A stretch of 46,933 nt of DNA from Candidatus Yanofskybacteria bacterium RIFCSPHIGHO2_01_FULL_41_26 (GTDB taxonomy: Bacteria > Patescibacteriota > Minisyncoccia > 2-02-FULL-40-12 > GWA2-44-9): NCBI GenBank assembly GCA_001794055.1, contig MGJB01000002.1, forward strand, positions 1 to 46,933, written 5' to 3'. Positions 1 through 9,357 of this stretch are shown one piece after another (within the stretch, counting starts at the first letter, position 1; each line of letters begins with the position of its first letter). Below the pieces are notes generated by a model, which worked only from the letters and a program-made list of their open reading frames with translations, did no database searches and was not told where the DNA came from. The position numbers were made by a program, and so were the translations under genes.

Positions 1-475
1 GTCTTTATCAGACAAAGAACTTCTAATATTTACTTTGGCTTGATTGAATATGTCAATAATACCCAAAGCGATTCTTGCCTGCCTCTGCTTTAAAAGCAGA
101 TGGGGTAGTAATCGCTCAAGCGTTATTTTTAAATCCGATCGTTTCTGAATTACTAATTCAGACAAGTTATGAGTTCTTGTTTCTCTGACATTGCCAATAT
201 TGCCTAATGCTTTCTTGAGAAGAAACATCATGTTCTTATGTCTCACGTGTTGCGTAAAATTTATTTTTAATCTTACGCGAAAAGGAAATCTTCTTCTACC
301 AGGCAACTTTTCAACATGTGCGCTAATAGAACCATCTCCATCTAAAAAGCCGGCAATATACCCATCAGATACATATTTACTATTAACTTCCCATGGCGTT
401 GTCTCCATATATGGTAATAATATCATGCCCGTAAATTTACGGATACAATATTTATCAACAGAAGGTTTCACCATT
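1..475 (-). CDS. LAGLIDADG homing endonuclease inside the 16S rRNA intron (C-terminus runs off window)
   Basis: Minus-strand ORF from ATG at 475 open to the window edge; translation MVKPSVDKYCIRKFTGMILLPYMETTPWEVNSKYVSDGYIAGFLDGDGSISAHVEK... contains the LAGLIDADG-like motif YIAGFLDGDGSI. Absent from the ORF track because it runs off the edge. Confidence 0.88.
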
Positions 476-532
476 ATAAGCTAGATTTTACTAAGAAATT
501 ACTTTCTTAGGAGACTACTTTTATTTAATCTC
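1..532 (-). other. Intron/intervening sequence in 16S rRNA (partial)
   Basis: 16S similarity stops after ...GATGGAACTGAGA (E. coli about 323-327) and is replaced by AT-rich sequence, a hairpin CTAAGAAA-GTAA-TTTCTTAG (about 493-512) and the endonuclease ORF. Confidence 0.85.
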
Positions 533-837
533 AGTTCCATCGTTGAGGGTCGTGCTCTCACACCCCCTACCCGTCATAGCCTTGGTGGGCCATTACCCCG
601 CCAACAAGCTGATAGGATCTAGGCCGCTTCCGAAGCGAATTGCTTCTTTACCCTTACGAGACTATCGGAAATTAATTCGCCTTTCGGCGAGTTATATCCG
701 ACTTCGGAGTACGTACCAAGATGTTACTAACTCGTTCGCCGTGGTGTCAAAGTATTGCTACTCTGCGCCACTCGACTTGCATGACTTATCCGTGCCGCCA
801 GCGTTCATCCTGAGCCAGAATCAAACTCTCTTAAAAA
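529..837 (-). rRNA. rrs: 16S rRNA 5' exon (about first 325 nt)
   Basis: Reverse complement contains AGAGTTTGATTCTGGCTCAGGATGAACGC and GGCCCACCAAGGCTATGACGGGTAG...GGAACTGAGA, conserved 16S 5'-domain sequences. Confidence 0.95.
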
Positions 838-941
838 ATAGATACTAAATTATAAAATAATTTAGACCTAAGAATTCACTGGTTAAACTGTACAAAATTG
901 GGAAAGTTCAGGTTATTCTACTCCTCCACTTGAAGGAATAA

Positions 942-982
942 TATAACCACGATTAGCCCCAGTGGAACCAATCGTGGTTATA
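942..982 (-). repeat. 13-bp inverted repeat in rRNA leader
   Basis: TATAACCACGATT (942-954) / AATCGTGGTTATA (970-982), between promoter and 16S start. Confidence 0.65.
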
Positions 983-1024
983 CAATTCGTATTCGGTTTT
1001 AATTGTCACTACATATTAATACCC

Positions 1025-1053
1025 ATATTATTCCAAATCAATTTTAATGTCAA
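1025..1053 (-). promoter_or_regulatory. Sigma70-like promoter of the rRNA operon
   Basis: Minus strand TTGACA (1048-1053), 17-nt spacer, TAATAT (1025-1030). Confidence 0.7.
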
Positions 1054-1060
1054 TCATCAC

Positions 1061-1197
1061 CTTATTTCAATAGTTCACACAACCTCTATGCATGCTGCGG
1101 AGCATACTTTTCTGAAATACTACTGATTTCATAAAAGCATGCTCCCTCCGCCGGTTGCTTTAGTGTTAGGCGGTGATTGACCATAGAGATTCAAATT
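1061..1197 (+). repeat. Intergenic palindromic element A, copy A1
   Basis: CTTATTTCAATAGTTCACACAACCTCTATGCATG...CCCTCCGCCGGTTG...TTGACCATAGAGATTCAAAT; matches A2 at 21551-21687. Confidence 0.7.
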
Positions 1198-1267
1198 ATT
1201 CTGAAATAAAATCAACAGGGCTGCGCTTAATAAAAACAAAAACTCGCCCGTAGGCGAGAAAATGGAA

Positions 1268-1477
1268 CTAAAACAGAATTGCCGAAAGAAGAAGAGTCAT
1301 TAGCCATGATTCATAATAGCTAATCTGTCGAAAGTTAAATAATTGTGGCAATAGTTCTGGCAGAAATATATTCCATACCAGCATCAGTAAAAGAGCTTTA
1401 ATCGGTGACACCATGAGTGTCACAAAGACTAACTTAAGGGTCTTTTCAAGAGATTTTGCCACCCTGTCTCTGAACAT
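1268..1477 (-). CDS. Small hypothetical membrane protein (69 aa)
   Basis: ORF with upstream AGGAGGAGG-like RBS; hydrophobic segments. Confidence 0.65.
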   Translation of the reverse strand: MFRDRVAKSLEKTLKLVFVTLMVSPIKALLLMLVWNIFLPELLPQLFNFRQISYYESWLMTLLLSAILF

Positions 1478-1553
1478 CTAAACCTCCTCCTGCTTTCAAT
1501 CTATTTTATAATATACACGATAACTTATGCCGTGTCAATATCAAACGTATCAA

Positions 1554-2246
1554 CTATCTAGATTTTTTGGTCCTCCACTCTTCTATGCTTTTATGGTTCC
1601 CGGAAAGCAAAACTGGGGGTACTTTCAGCTTTTTTCCGCCCAACATAAACACTTTAGGACGAGTATAATGAGGGTGCTCTCTATAAGAGTTTACAGTTTT
1701 CAGTTTACTGTTTACAGAAACAGAGAAGCTTTCATTTTTTATAGATTCTTCTTTGGCAACCACTCCCGGAATCAATCTTAAAATGGTTTCAATTATTACC
1801 ATCGTAGGAACTTCTCCGCCAAATAAAACATAATTTCCAATGGATATTTCTTCATCGGCAACATGTTTGGCAACTCTTTCATCTACTCCCTCATAGCGCC
1901 CACAGATAAAAATTATCTGGTCATATTTGGCTAATCTTCGAACATCATTTTGGGTAAATGTTTCCCCCTTAGCTGATAGTAGGATTGTCCTCGTTTTACG
2001 TTTTACGCTTTTCGCTTTTCGCTTTAAAAATTGAACCGCTTTCCAGATGGGTTCAATTTTTAAAACCATCCCCGCTCCCCCACCATATGGCCGACCGTCT
2101 ACGGTCTTATGATTATCATCAGTCCATTTTCTTAAATTATGTAAATTTATTTTTATCAGTTTTTTCTTCTGCGCCCGCGCCAAAAGCGACTCGCTGACGA
2201 ATCCTTTAAATAAGTCCGGAAAAATTGTGATGATATCGAATTTCAT
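1554..2246 (-). CDS. trmD: tRNA (guanine-N1)-methyltransferase TrmD
   Basis: MKFDIITIFPDLF...DGRPYGGGAGMVLK...IFICGRYEGVDERV...EISIGNYVLFGGEV...HYTRP: TrmD signatures. Confidence 0.95.
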   Translation of the reverse strand: MKFDIITIFPDLFKGFVSESLLARAQKKKLIKINLHNLRKWTDDNHKTVDGRPYGGGAGMVLKIEPIWKAVQFLKRKAKSVKRKTRTILLSAKGETFTQNDVRRLAKYDQIIFICGRYEGVDERVAKHVADEEISIGNYVLFGGEVPTMVIIETILRLIPGVVAKEESIKNESFSVSVNSKLKTVNSYREHPHYTRPKVFMLGGKKLKVPPVLLSGNHKSIEEWRTKKSR

Positions 2247-2422
2247 GAATTTAATATTATACCATAAAAATAGGAATTAAAAAGCAATCTCGCTCCGCCC
2301 CATCATTTTTCTGATCATAATCCTCATCTCGTCATTCGCTTCAAGATATTAGTTTTTTGTTTGATCTTCTCTTGCTAAATATCACCTGTCACCAAAACGG
2401 ACTTTGGCGGAGGGCGTGTGCC

Positions 2423-2465
2423 AATACAATGGGGGTCTTTGTGATACAAAGACCCCCATTGTATT
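2423..2465. repeat. Perfect 19-bp inverted repeat
   Basis: AATACAATGGGGGTCTTTG-TGATA-CAAAGACCCCCATTGTATT. Confidence 0.85.
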
Positions 2466-2477
2466 TCTGAAATGTTG

Positions 2478-2514
2478 CAACCAAAAACCGCCGAAAAGGC
2501 GGTTTTTGGTTGGG
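2478..2514 (-). terminator. Rho-independent terminator after khpA
   Basis: Minus strand AACCAAAAACCGCC-TTTTC-GGCGGTTTTTGGTT. Confidence 0.75.
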
Positions 2515-2516
2515 AT

Positions 2517-2837
2517 TTATAAATTACCCAATTCCCCCATAACGTCATCAACATTCTTTGTCTTTCCGACTGGTGCAACTCTGCCACCTTCCGGTTCCTC
2601 AATCTTGAGGTTAACTCTGGCGTTGTTTCTCATCCCAACAATTCTTGCCAAAGTTCTGACGGCCTTTGCGGTTGAACCGCTTCTTCCGATAAGCAATCCC
2701 ATATCTTCGGGAGCTACTTTGACTGTAAGCAAGACACCGAGTTCATCAACAGTCCTGTCTACCTTTACAGCATCGGGATTGTTGACGATTTCTTTTATAA
2801 TAAACGTAACAAATTCCTGATCTCGATCTTTAGCCAT
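2517..2837 (-). CDS. khpA: KH-domain RNA-binding protein (KhpA/YlqC-like)
   Basis: DMGLLIGRSGSTAKAVRTLARIV: GxxG KH motif; about 106 aa; next to trmD. Confidence 0.9.
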   Translation of the reverse strand: MAKDRDQEFVTFIIKEIVNNPDAVKVDRTVDELGVLLTVKVAPEDMGLLIGRSGSTAKAVRTLARIVGMRNNARVNLKIEEPEGGRVAPVGKTKNVDDVMGELGNL

Positions 2838-2955
2838 TTTTCATAAACTGGTCTTTCAACTATAGTTCAAATATATTCAACAATAGCCGATTTTCCAGTA
2901 AATTATTATCTTTCGACCAAGCCCATCAAACAGGCTTTATTATTAATATCTTACT

Positions 2956-5370
2956 CTAAATCACGATATTTGTCAATCGATTTTTGACGTAAATAAATTT
3001 CTTTATATCTTTTCCAACAAGATATTTTTTGATATTTTCGTTGCCCAAAACGATTCTTTTTACCTCTTCCTCCGATAATCCTTTTGTAATTTTCAGTACG
3101 TCTCGTTTTGTTCCATTTACCTGGATAACTAAATCAACTGGGCCATCTATTAGTAACGCTTCATCGTATTGAGGCCAGGCTTCAAGGTGAATAGATTTTT
3201 TATTTTTCAAAACGGTCTGCCAAAGCTCTTCGGTGATGTGTGGTGCAAAAGGCGCAAGAAGTTTGAGAAATGTTCCAAACTGTTTTTTTGTTAGCCACTT
3301 GTCTTCTAAAGCATTGAGGAGTTTCATCAATCCGCTCACTCCGGTATTGAATTTCAAATCCCTGATGTCGCCCCCTATTTCTTTCGTGGCTTTATTCAAT
3401 ATTTTATCAACCTCTTTGTCAGATACCTTGGGTTCTGTCGGTTTATCTATAAAATTCCAAATCCTGTTTAAAAATCTGAAGACTCCTTGAATTCCATCGG
3501 TATTCCACGGTCCGCCTTGGTCATATGGCCCCATAAACGACAGATACATTCTTATTGTATCAGCGCCGAATTTTTTAACCTCAATGTCCGGATCTACAAC
3601 ATTACCCCGCGATTTAGACATTTTCTGGTTATCAGGACCGAGAATTACTCCGTGATTTCTACGAGTCAAATACGGCTCGTCAAAATCCAAATAGCCCAAA
3701 TCGTGCAGGGCTTTAGTAATAAACCTTGAATATAAAAGATGCATGGTATTATGCTCCGCTCCACCGATATACAGCGGTACCGGCAGCCATGCCCGCAGTT
3801 TTTTCTTATCGGCAAACTCTTTTTGATTAATAGGGTCGGCATAACGCAGGAAATACCAGGATGAATCAACAAAAGTATCCATGGTATCGGTTTCTCTTTC
3901 GGCATCCTGTCCACATTTGGAACATTTAGCCATTGTCCAACCTTCTGCTTTTGCTAAAGGAGAACGGCCGTCGTCGGTGGGTTTAAAATCCTCAAGCACA
4001 GGAAGCTCAACTGGCAAATCTTTTTCCGGAACTGGCTGATAGCCGCACTTGTCGCAGTGAATCATCGGTATCGGTACGCCCCAGTATCTCTGGCGGGACA
4101 AAACCCAGTCATGCAATTTGTAATTCTTTTTAAAATCGGCCAAGCCCTTCTCCTTTAATTTATCTACAATTTTTTTCCGGGCTTCTTTAGAAAACACGCC
4201 TTCAAATTCTCCGGAATTAATTAAATCTCCCTCGTCTTCATATGCGCCGTCTTCCGTTCCTTCTGGTTGTGCCATTGCAACAACCTTTTCAATAGACAAA
4301 TCAAATTTCTTGGCAAAGTCCCAATCCCTCTCATCATGTGCCGGAACAGCCATCACTGCTCCTGTTCCATACCAACCGATAACATAATCGGCAACCCAGA
4401 CAGGAATCTTTTCGTTATTAATCGGATTAACAACATACCCGCCCGTATTCACACCTGTTTTGGATTTATCAATATATAAACGCTCAATCTCTGTTTTATT
4501 TTTTACCTCTTCCAGATACTTATTTATGGTATCCAAGTTTTCATCTTTGGTAAGTTTTGTTACCATCGGATGCTCGGGAGCAAGAACAAGATATGTCGCA
4601 CCAAATAAAGTATCGGCGCGGGTAGTGAACACTTCTATATATTCCTGGCCCCCTTTTGAAAATTTAGAATTGAAAATTGGAAATTTCAAAAGCGCCCCCT
4701 CGGAACGGCCTATCCAGTTTCTTTGGGCAACCCTGACTGTTTCCGGATAATCAACTTTATCCAAGTCGTCAAGCAACCTATCGGCATAATCCGTGATCTT
4801 AAACATCCATTGGAAGAGTTCTTTTTGTTCAACTTCTGTTCCGCATCGGTCACAATGACCGTCTTTGACCTGTTCATTGGCCAACACTGTTTTATCTTTC
4901 GGACACCAGTTTACGAAAGTCTTTTCTCTGTATGCCAATCCTTTTTCGTACATTTTTAAAAAAATCCACTGCGTCCACTTATAGTATGCGGGATCAATAG
5001 TTGAAACTGCCCGGGACCAATCAAACATAGCCCCTGTGTTCTTTAATTGCTTGGTCATTTGCTTGATATTATCTTCCGTCCAGTCGCGAGGATTAATGTT
5101 CCTCTGAATGGCCGCGTTCTCCGCCGGCAGGCCGAAAGCATCAAATCCGGTCGGATACAAAACATTATGTCCGGTCATTTTCAAATAGCGGGCCAAAATA
5201 TCGGGCACCGAAAATGCCAGCCAGTGGCCGATATGGAGATTGCCGGAAGGATAGGCAAACTCCGTAAGCAACATATAATTGTTTTTTCCTTCTTTTGTAT
5301 GATAAAACTTCTTGGCTTCCCAATATCTCTGCCATTTTTTTTCAATTTTTTCGGGATTGTATTTAGGCAT
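2956..5370 (-). CDS. leuS: Leucyl-tRNA synthetase
   Basis: FAYPSGNLHIGHWLAF (HIGH), MSKSRGN (KMSKS), LeuRS domain layout, 804 aa. Confidence 0.97.
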   Translation of the reverse strand: MPKYNPEKIEKKWQRYWEAKKFYHTKEGKNNYMLLTEFAYPSGNLHIGHWLAFSVPDILARYLKMTGHNVLYPTGFDAFGLPAENAAIQRNINPRDWTEDNIKQMTKQLKNTGAMFDWSRAVSTIDPAYYKWTQWIFLKMYEKGLAYREKTFVNWCPKDKTVLANEQVKDGHCDRCGTEVEQKELFQWMFKITDYADRLLDDLDKVDYPETVRVAQRNWIGRSEGALLKFPIFNSKFSKGGQEYIEVFTTRADTLFGATYLVLAPEHPMVTKLTKDENLDTINKYLEEVKNKTEIERLYIDKSKTGVNTGGYVVNPINNEKIPVWVADYVIGWYGTGAVMAVPAHDERDWDFAKKFDLSIEKVVAMAQPEGTEDGAYEDEGDLINSGEFEGVFSKEARKKIVDKLKEKGLADFKKNYKLHDWVLSRQRYWGVPIPMIHCDKCGYQPVPEKDLPVELPVLEDFKPTDDGRSPLAKAEGWTMAKCSKCGQDAERETDTMDTFVDSSWYFLRYADPINQKEFADKKKLRAWLPVPLYIGGAEHNTMHLLYSRFITKALHDLGYLDFDEPYLTRRNHGVILGPDNQKMSKSRGNVVDPDIEVKKFGADTIRMYLSFMGPYDQGGPWNTDGIQGVFRFLNRIWNFIDKPTEPKVSDKEVDKILNKATKEIGGDIRDLKFNTGVSGLMKLLNALEDKWLTKKQFGTFLKLLAPFAPHITEELWQTVLKNKKSIHLEAWPQYDEALLIDGPVDLVIQVNGTKRDVLKITKGLSEEEVKRIVLGNENIKKYLVGKDIKKFIYVKNRLTNIVI

Positions 5371-6151
5371 TCAACTTAAACAAATTCTGACAGTTTTTTG
5401 TCGTTTGTTCAATTACTTTTTCGTAGGACTCGTTTTTCAGTTCGGCAACCTTTTTTGCCACTTCAATTACATATGCCGGTTCGTTTCTTTTGCCTCTATG
5501 TGGTTCGGGGGTTAAATATGGAGCATCAGTTTCAAGAAGCATTCTTTCTAAAGGAACATCACGAACTATCTCGTCATACTGACGAGCGAATGTCACAATT
5601 CCATTAAATCCAACATACAGTCCAAGATCAAGAAACTGTTTAGCCTCTTCCAAGGAACCGGTATATGAATGAATGACTCCTCCGTTAGCGACATAGTTGC
5701 CATTTTTCAATATCTCGATCATGTCCGGATAAGCTCGCCCACTGCTGCCGGCCTTAGAGTCGCGACAATGCAAAATCAAGGACACTTTCATTTCTTTTGA
5801 TAATTCTAATTGTTGGATAAATCTTTTTTTCTGAAATTTCTGGTCTTCGGATTTTTTGGTCCGGTAATAATCCAAACCTATTTCTCCGAATGCAACCACC
5901 TTGTTCTGCTGCAATAATTCTCGATATTTTTCTGGTTCAAACTTTTCATTTAAATTATCATTCGGATGCAATCCAACTGAAGCCCACATGCCTTCATGTT
6001 TTTGAGTCAATTCAATCGCTTGTTTTGAGGTTTCCAAATCCGTCCCTACACAAATCACAAAAACATCCTCTTCCAAGGCTCGGTTAATGACTTCCTCGCG
6101 GTCTTTGTCATATTGAGCCATCTGCGGATGGCAATGAGAATCAAAAATCAT
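5363..6151 (-). CDS. tatD: TatD family DNase/hydrolase
   Basis: MIFDSHCHPQM...GEIGLDYY...LHCRDS...HSYTG...LLETDAPYLTPEPHRGKRNEP. Confidence 0.95.
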   Translation of the reverse strand: MIFDSHCHPQMAQYDKDREEVINRALEEDVFVICVGTDLETSKQAIELTQKHEGMWASVGLHPNDNLNEKFEPEKYRELLQQNKVVAFGEIGLDYYRTKKSEDQKFQKKRFIQQLELSKEMKVSLILHCRDSKAGSSGRAYPDMIEILKNGNYVANGGVIHSYTGSLEEAKQFLDLGLYVGFNGIVTFARQYDEIVRDVPLERMLLETDAPYLTPEPHRGKRNEPAYVIEVAKKVAELKNESYEKVIEQTTKNCQNLFKLNA

Positions 6152-7641
6152 TTTAATCTTGGAAATAGTCCTTCTTCCTTCTTCACTTTAAACTTGTAAT
6201 TTTCGGGAATTTCTTTGTTTGACAAGTCGTCTCCGAATATTTTTGCAATTTTATCGGCAGTTTCTGGCATGAATGGCTGAAGCAACCAAGCAATGTCGTG
6301 CATACTATCAATTAAATTAGTCATGGTTTCTAAAAAATTGCTTGGATTTTCTTTTGTTTCTACCCACGGTTTTCTATCATCCACATATTGATTTGCTTTG
6401 GAAATTAACTTCCAAATTTCTCCCAACGCATCATGCAATCTGAATTCTTCTATTGAATCTTGATATTTTGCTTGAGTTATTAATTCATCGTTTGTGATTT
6501 TGTCTTTATCATAGATTAACTCACCATCAAGACTATTCTCAATCAATGTTGCCACTCTCTGAACCAAATTCCCCAATCCATTTGCCAAATCACCATTATA
6601 TCTTTCCCCCAATTTTTTATATGAAAAGTCACCATCGTCTCCTGATGGAATTTCCCGCAACAGGAAATATCTGACCACTTCAGCACCGTATTTTTCTATA
6701 ACATTAAAGGGGTCTATGGTATTACCCAAAGATTTAGATATCTTCTCGCCATCAATATTCACATATCCATGCACAAAAACCTTTCTTGGTAACACAAGAC
6801 CGGCTGACGTAAGCATTGCCGGCCAATATATTGTATGGAAGCGATTAACACCTTTGCCAAACAGATGAGTTACATATCCATTCTGCCAATAATCCTGAAA
6901 TTTTTGCGTATCATCTGCATACCCAAGAGCGTTGACATAACAGGTTAGAGCATCAAACCAAACATATTGAATCTGTTCATCGTCCCCTGGTACTGGGATC
7001 CCCCAATTTTTTGCACGAGTTTTGCTTCTTGATATACTAAAATCTTTCAATCCTTGTTTAATAAACTGTAGGGTTTCGTTTCTTTTGGCTTCGGGAATAA
7101 TGGTCAATTCACCAGATTCAATTAATCTTAAAAGATCTTTTTCGTATTTACTTAATCTGAAAAAATAATTTTCTTCCTCCACAATTTCCGGTTTAATACC
7201 ATGTTCGGGACACTTTTCGTCAACTAAATCTTTCTCGGTTTTAAATTCCTCACAACCGATACAATACAAACCTTTGTAACTTTTCTTGTAAATATCTCCT
7301 CTGCCCATACAGGCCTGCCAAAGTTTTTGAGCTCCTCTTATGTGTCGCTCTTCTGTTGTCCGAATAAAATCATCATTGGAGAGATTTATTACTTTAGTAA
7401 GATCAATAAACTTTTGTGCATGTTTATCTATAAATTCCCTAACAGGAACATTGGTCCTTTCAGCAGCTTGAACATTTTTTAAGGCATTTTCATCAGTTCC
7501 GGTCATGAAAAAAACAGCATCACCCATTAAGCGTTGATATCGAGCAATTACATCGGCTTGAATCAATTCCATAGTAAAGCCAATGTGTGGGTCAGCATTT
7601 ACATACGGGATTGCTGTTGAAATATAAAATTTATTTTTCAT
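6148..7641 (-). CDS. metG: Methionyl-tRNA synthetase
   Basis: FYISTAIPYVNADPHIGFTMELIQADVIARYQR; KISKSLGN; 497 aa. Confidence 0.97.
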   Translation of the reverse strand: MKNKFYISTAIPYVNADPHIGFTMELIQADVIARYQRLMGDAVFFMTGTDENALKNVQAAERTNVPVREFIDKHAQKFIDLTKVINLSNDDFIRTTEERHIRGAQKLWQACMGRGDIYKKSYKGLYCIGCEEFKTEKDLVDEKCPEHGIKPEIVEEENYFFRLSKYEKDLLRLIESGELTIIPEAKRNETLQFIKQGLKDFSISRSKTRAKNWGIPVPGDDEQIQYVWFDALTCYVNALGYADDTQKFQDYWQNGYVTHLFGKGVNRFHTIYWPAMLTSAGLVLPRKVFVHGYVNIDGEKISKSLGNTIDPFNVIEKYGAEVVRYFLLREIPSGDDGDFSYKKLGERYNGDLANGLGNLVQRVATLIENSLDGELIYDKDKITNDELITQAKYQDSIEEFRLHDALGEIWKLISKANQYVDDRKPWVETKENPSNFLETMTNLIDSMHDIAWLLQPFMPETADKIAKIFGDDLSNKEIPENYKFKVKKEEGLFPRLK

Positions 7642-8309
7642 TTTTTGTTTATTACCACCACAAATTCTCCTAAAAGATTTTTATCGGTTAGGCGGGGTTT
7701 TATTTCTGCCAATGTCCCCCGATAAATTGTCTCGAACTGTTTTGTTAACTCTCTGGCAATTACCATTTGTTTATCACCAATCTTAGAAAATTTTTCCAAA
7801 TTTTCCAATGCTTTTAAAATTCTATGCTTGGATTCATAAAACACAATAATGCTGTCAATTTCTGAAATTTTTTTGAAAAATGTTTGACGGCCTTTTTTGT
7901 GAGGTGGGAAACCGAGAAATACGAAAGAGTCCTTAGGAAATCCGCTGATACTTAATGCCGCAATCGCCGCATTCGGCCCGGGTATCGGCACAATTTTCAA
8001 ATTAGGAACTGCTCTCAATGCTTCACTGACCAAATAATTTCCAGGGTCATTTATTCCGGGAGTTCCGGCGTCGGTGACAAGAGCTAAGTTTTTGCCTCTT
8101 TTTAGTAGTTCAATAATGTGGTCTATCTTTTTAAATCCACTATATTGATGGTAACTCAAAATCTCTTTTTTTATATTATATCTGTCGAGCAAAACTTTGG
8201 TAACCCTTGTGTCTTCAGCAAGAACAAGATCGGCATTGCTTAAAACATTAATTGCTCTCAAAGTAATGTCTTCGAGATTTCCAATTGGAGTTGCAACAAT
8301 GGAAAGCAT
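7638..8309 (-). CDS. rsmI: 16S rRNA (cytidine(1402)-2'-O)-methyltransferase RsmI
   Basis: MLSIVATPIGNLEDITLRAINVL...AEDTRVT...LVTDAGTPGINDPG...PGPNAAIAALSISG. Start chosen at internal ATG 8309 rather than 8348. Confidence 0.94.
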   Translation of the reverse strand: MLSIVATPIGNLEDITLRAINVLSNADLVLAEDTRVTKVLLDRYNIKKEILSYHQYSGFKKIDHIIELLKRGKNLALVTDAGTPGINDPGNYLVSEALRAVPNLKIVPIPGPNAAIAALSISGFPKDSFVFLGFPPHKKGRQTFFKKISEIDSIIVFYESKHRILKALENLEKFSKIGDKQMVIARELTKQFETIYRGTLAEIKPRLTDKNLLGEFVVVINKK

Positions 8310-8310
8310 A

Positions 8311-9354
8311 TTAAGAACTTTGACGGCGGGAGTCCTTGTGTTTGGCAAAGTCGTCCATCATCTCTACTATTATAGTGGCTATTGGAACTGAGAGTATCAT
8401 TCCTGGAATCCCGGCAAGCTGTTGACCGACTAAAAGGGCAATAATAACAACCACGGGATTTAAACCAATTGTCTTGCCAAGTACTACGGGAACTAAAAGA
8501 TGATTTTCAAGCTGCTGGACTACAATATAAAAGACTATCACCCACAAACCCAGCGCTGGTGACAGAAGAAAAGCAAGAAATATGGCCGGAATAGCAGCCA
8601 AAACTGGACCGACCATCGGAACAATTTCAAGTACAGCGGCAAGAACACCAAGCACAAGAGCAAACTTAATACCCATAAACGAGAGACCGACGTAGACCAA
8701 CAAACCCATTATCAACCCCAGAAGTAACTGCCCCTGAAGCCAAAGACCAACTTTAAGTTCTGCTCTTTTCCAAAGGTTCAACGCATAACCCTCATATTTT
8801 TCCGGAACGATAGAGCCCAGAAAATTCTCAATCCCGTTTTTGGTAACCGACAGATAAAATGAGATTATCAAAATAGCGATAGCTGACATTACGCCTCCAA
8901 AAATATCAATTATCAAACCGAGTATTGATTGGGATGATTGCTGAAGATAATCAGAAAAACCTTGTAATATGTTTTCAATCTCGCTTATGAAATCAAGGTA
9001 TTGGGGCGAACCTTGTTGAACTTTTTCCAAGGAAACAGAAACTTTTGCGACAAACTGGGGCAAAATTGTAACTAATTGGCTTATCTCTTGAGAAACGTAG
9101 GGTATAATAAGCGACAAAACCCCGACAACCAACGCAAGAACTACCAAAAATAAAAGAAGGACTCCGAAAAGGCGTGGAAATTTTTTCTCATCCAGCCAAT
9201 TAGCAAAAGGCGAAATCGCTGATGCAATTATAATGGCGAAAAGAAAAATGATCAAAACATCTTTCAGAACATAGAGAAACACAAAAAACAATATGACCAA
9301 AACAGTCTTTACGATTGTACTTGTATTTATTTCTACGTGTATATGGTCAGGCAT
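8311..9354 (-). CDS. AI-2E family transporter (PerM/YdiK-like)
   Basis: Multi-TM protein with ...VPMVGPVLAAIPAIFLAF...VQQLENHLLVPVVLGKTIGLNPVVVIIALLVG. Confidence 0.9.
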   Translation of the reverse strand: MPDHIHVEINTSTIVKTVLVILFFVFLYVLKDVLIIFLFAIIIASAISPFANWLDEKKFPRLFGVLLLFLVVLALVVGVLSLIIPYVSQEISQLVTILPQFVAKVSVSLEKVQQGSPQYLDFISEIENILQGFSDYLQQSSQSILGLIIDIFGGVMSAIAILIISFYLSVTKNGIENFLGSIVPEKYEGYALNLWKRAELKVGLWLQGQLLLGLIMGLLVYVGLSFMGIKFALVLGVLAAVLEIVPMVGPVLAAIPAIFLAFLLSPALGLWVIVFYIVVQQLENHLLVPVVLGKTIGLNPVVVIIALLVGQQLAGIPGMILSVPIATIIVEMMDDFAKHKDSRRQSS

Positions 9355-9357
9355 ATT

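Noticed and set aside
191-484. 97-aa plus-strand ORF
   Set aside because: Antisense to the LAGLIDADG ORF in the 16S intron; no coding support.
543-848. 101-aa plus-strand ORF
   Set aside because: Antisense to the 16S rRNA 5' exon.
1165-1180. GTTAGGC in element A1, resembling an integron attC core
   Set aside because: Only one copy has it, no paired GCCTAAC core at the right spacing, and no integron integrase; the Xer-like gene has no integrase insertion I can see.
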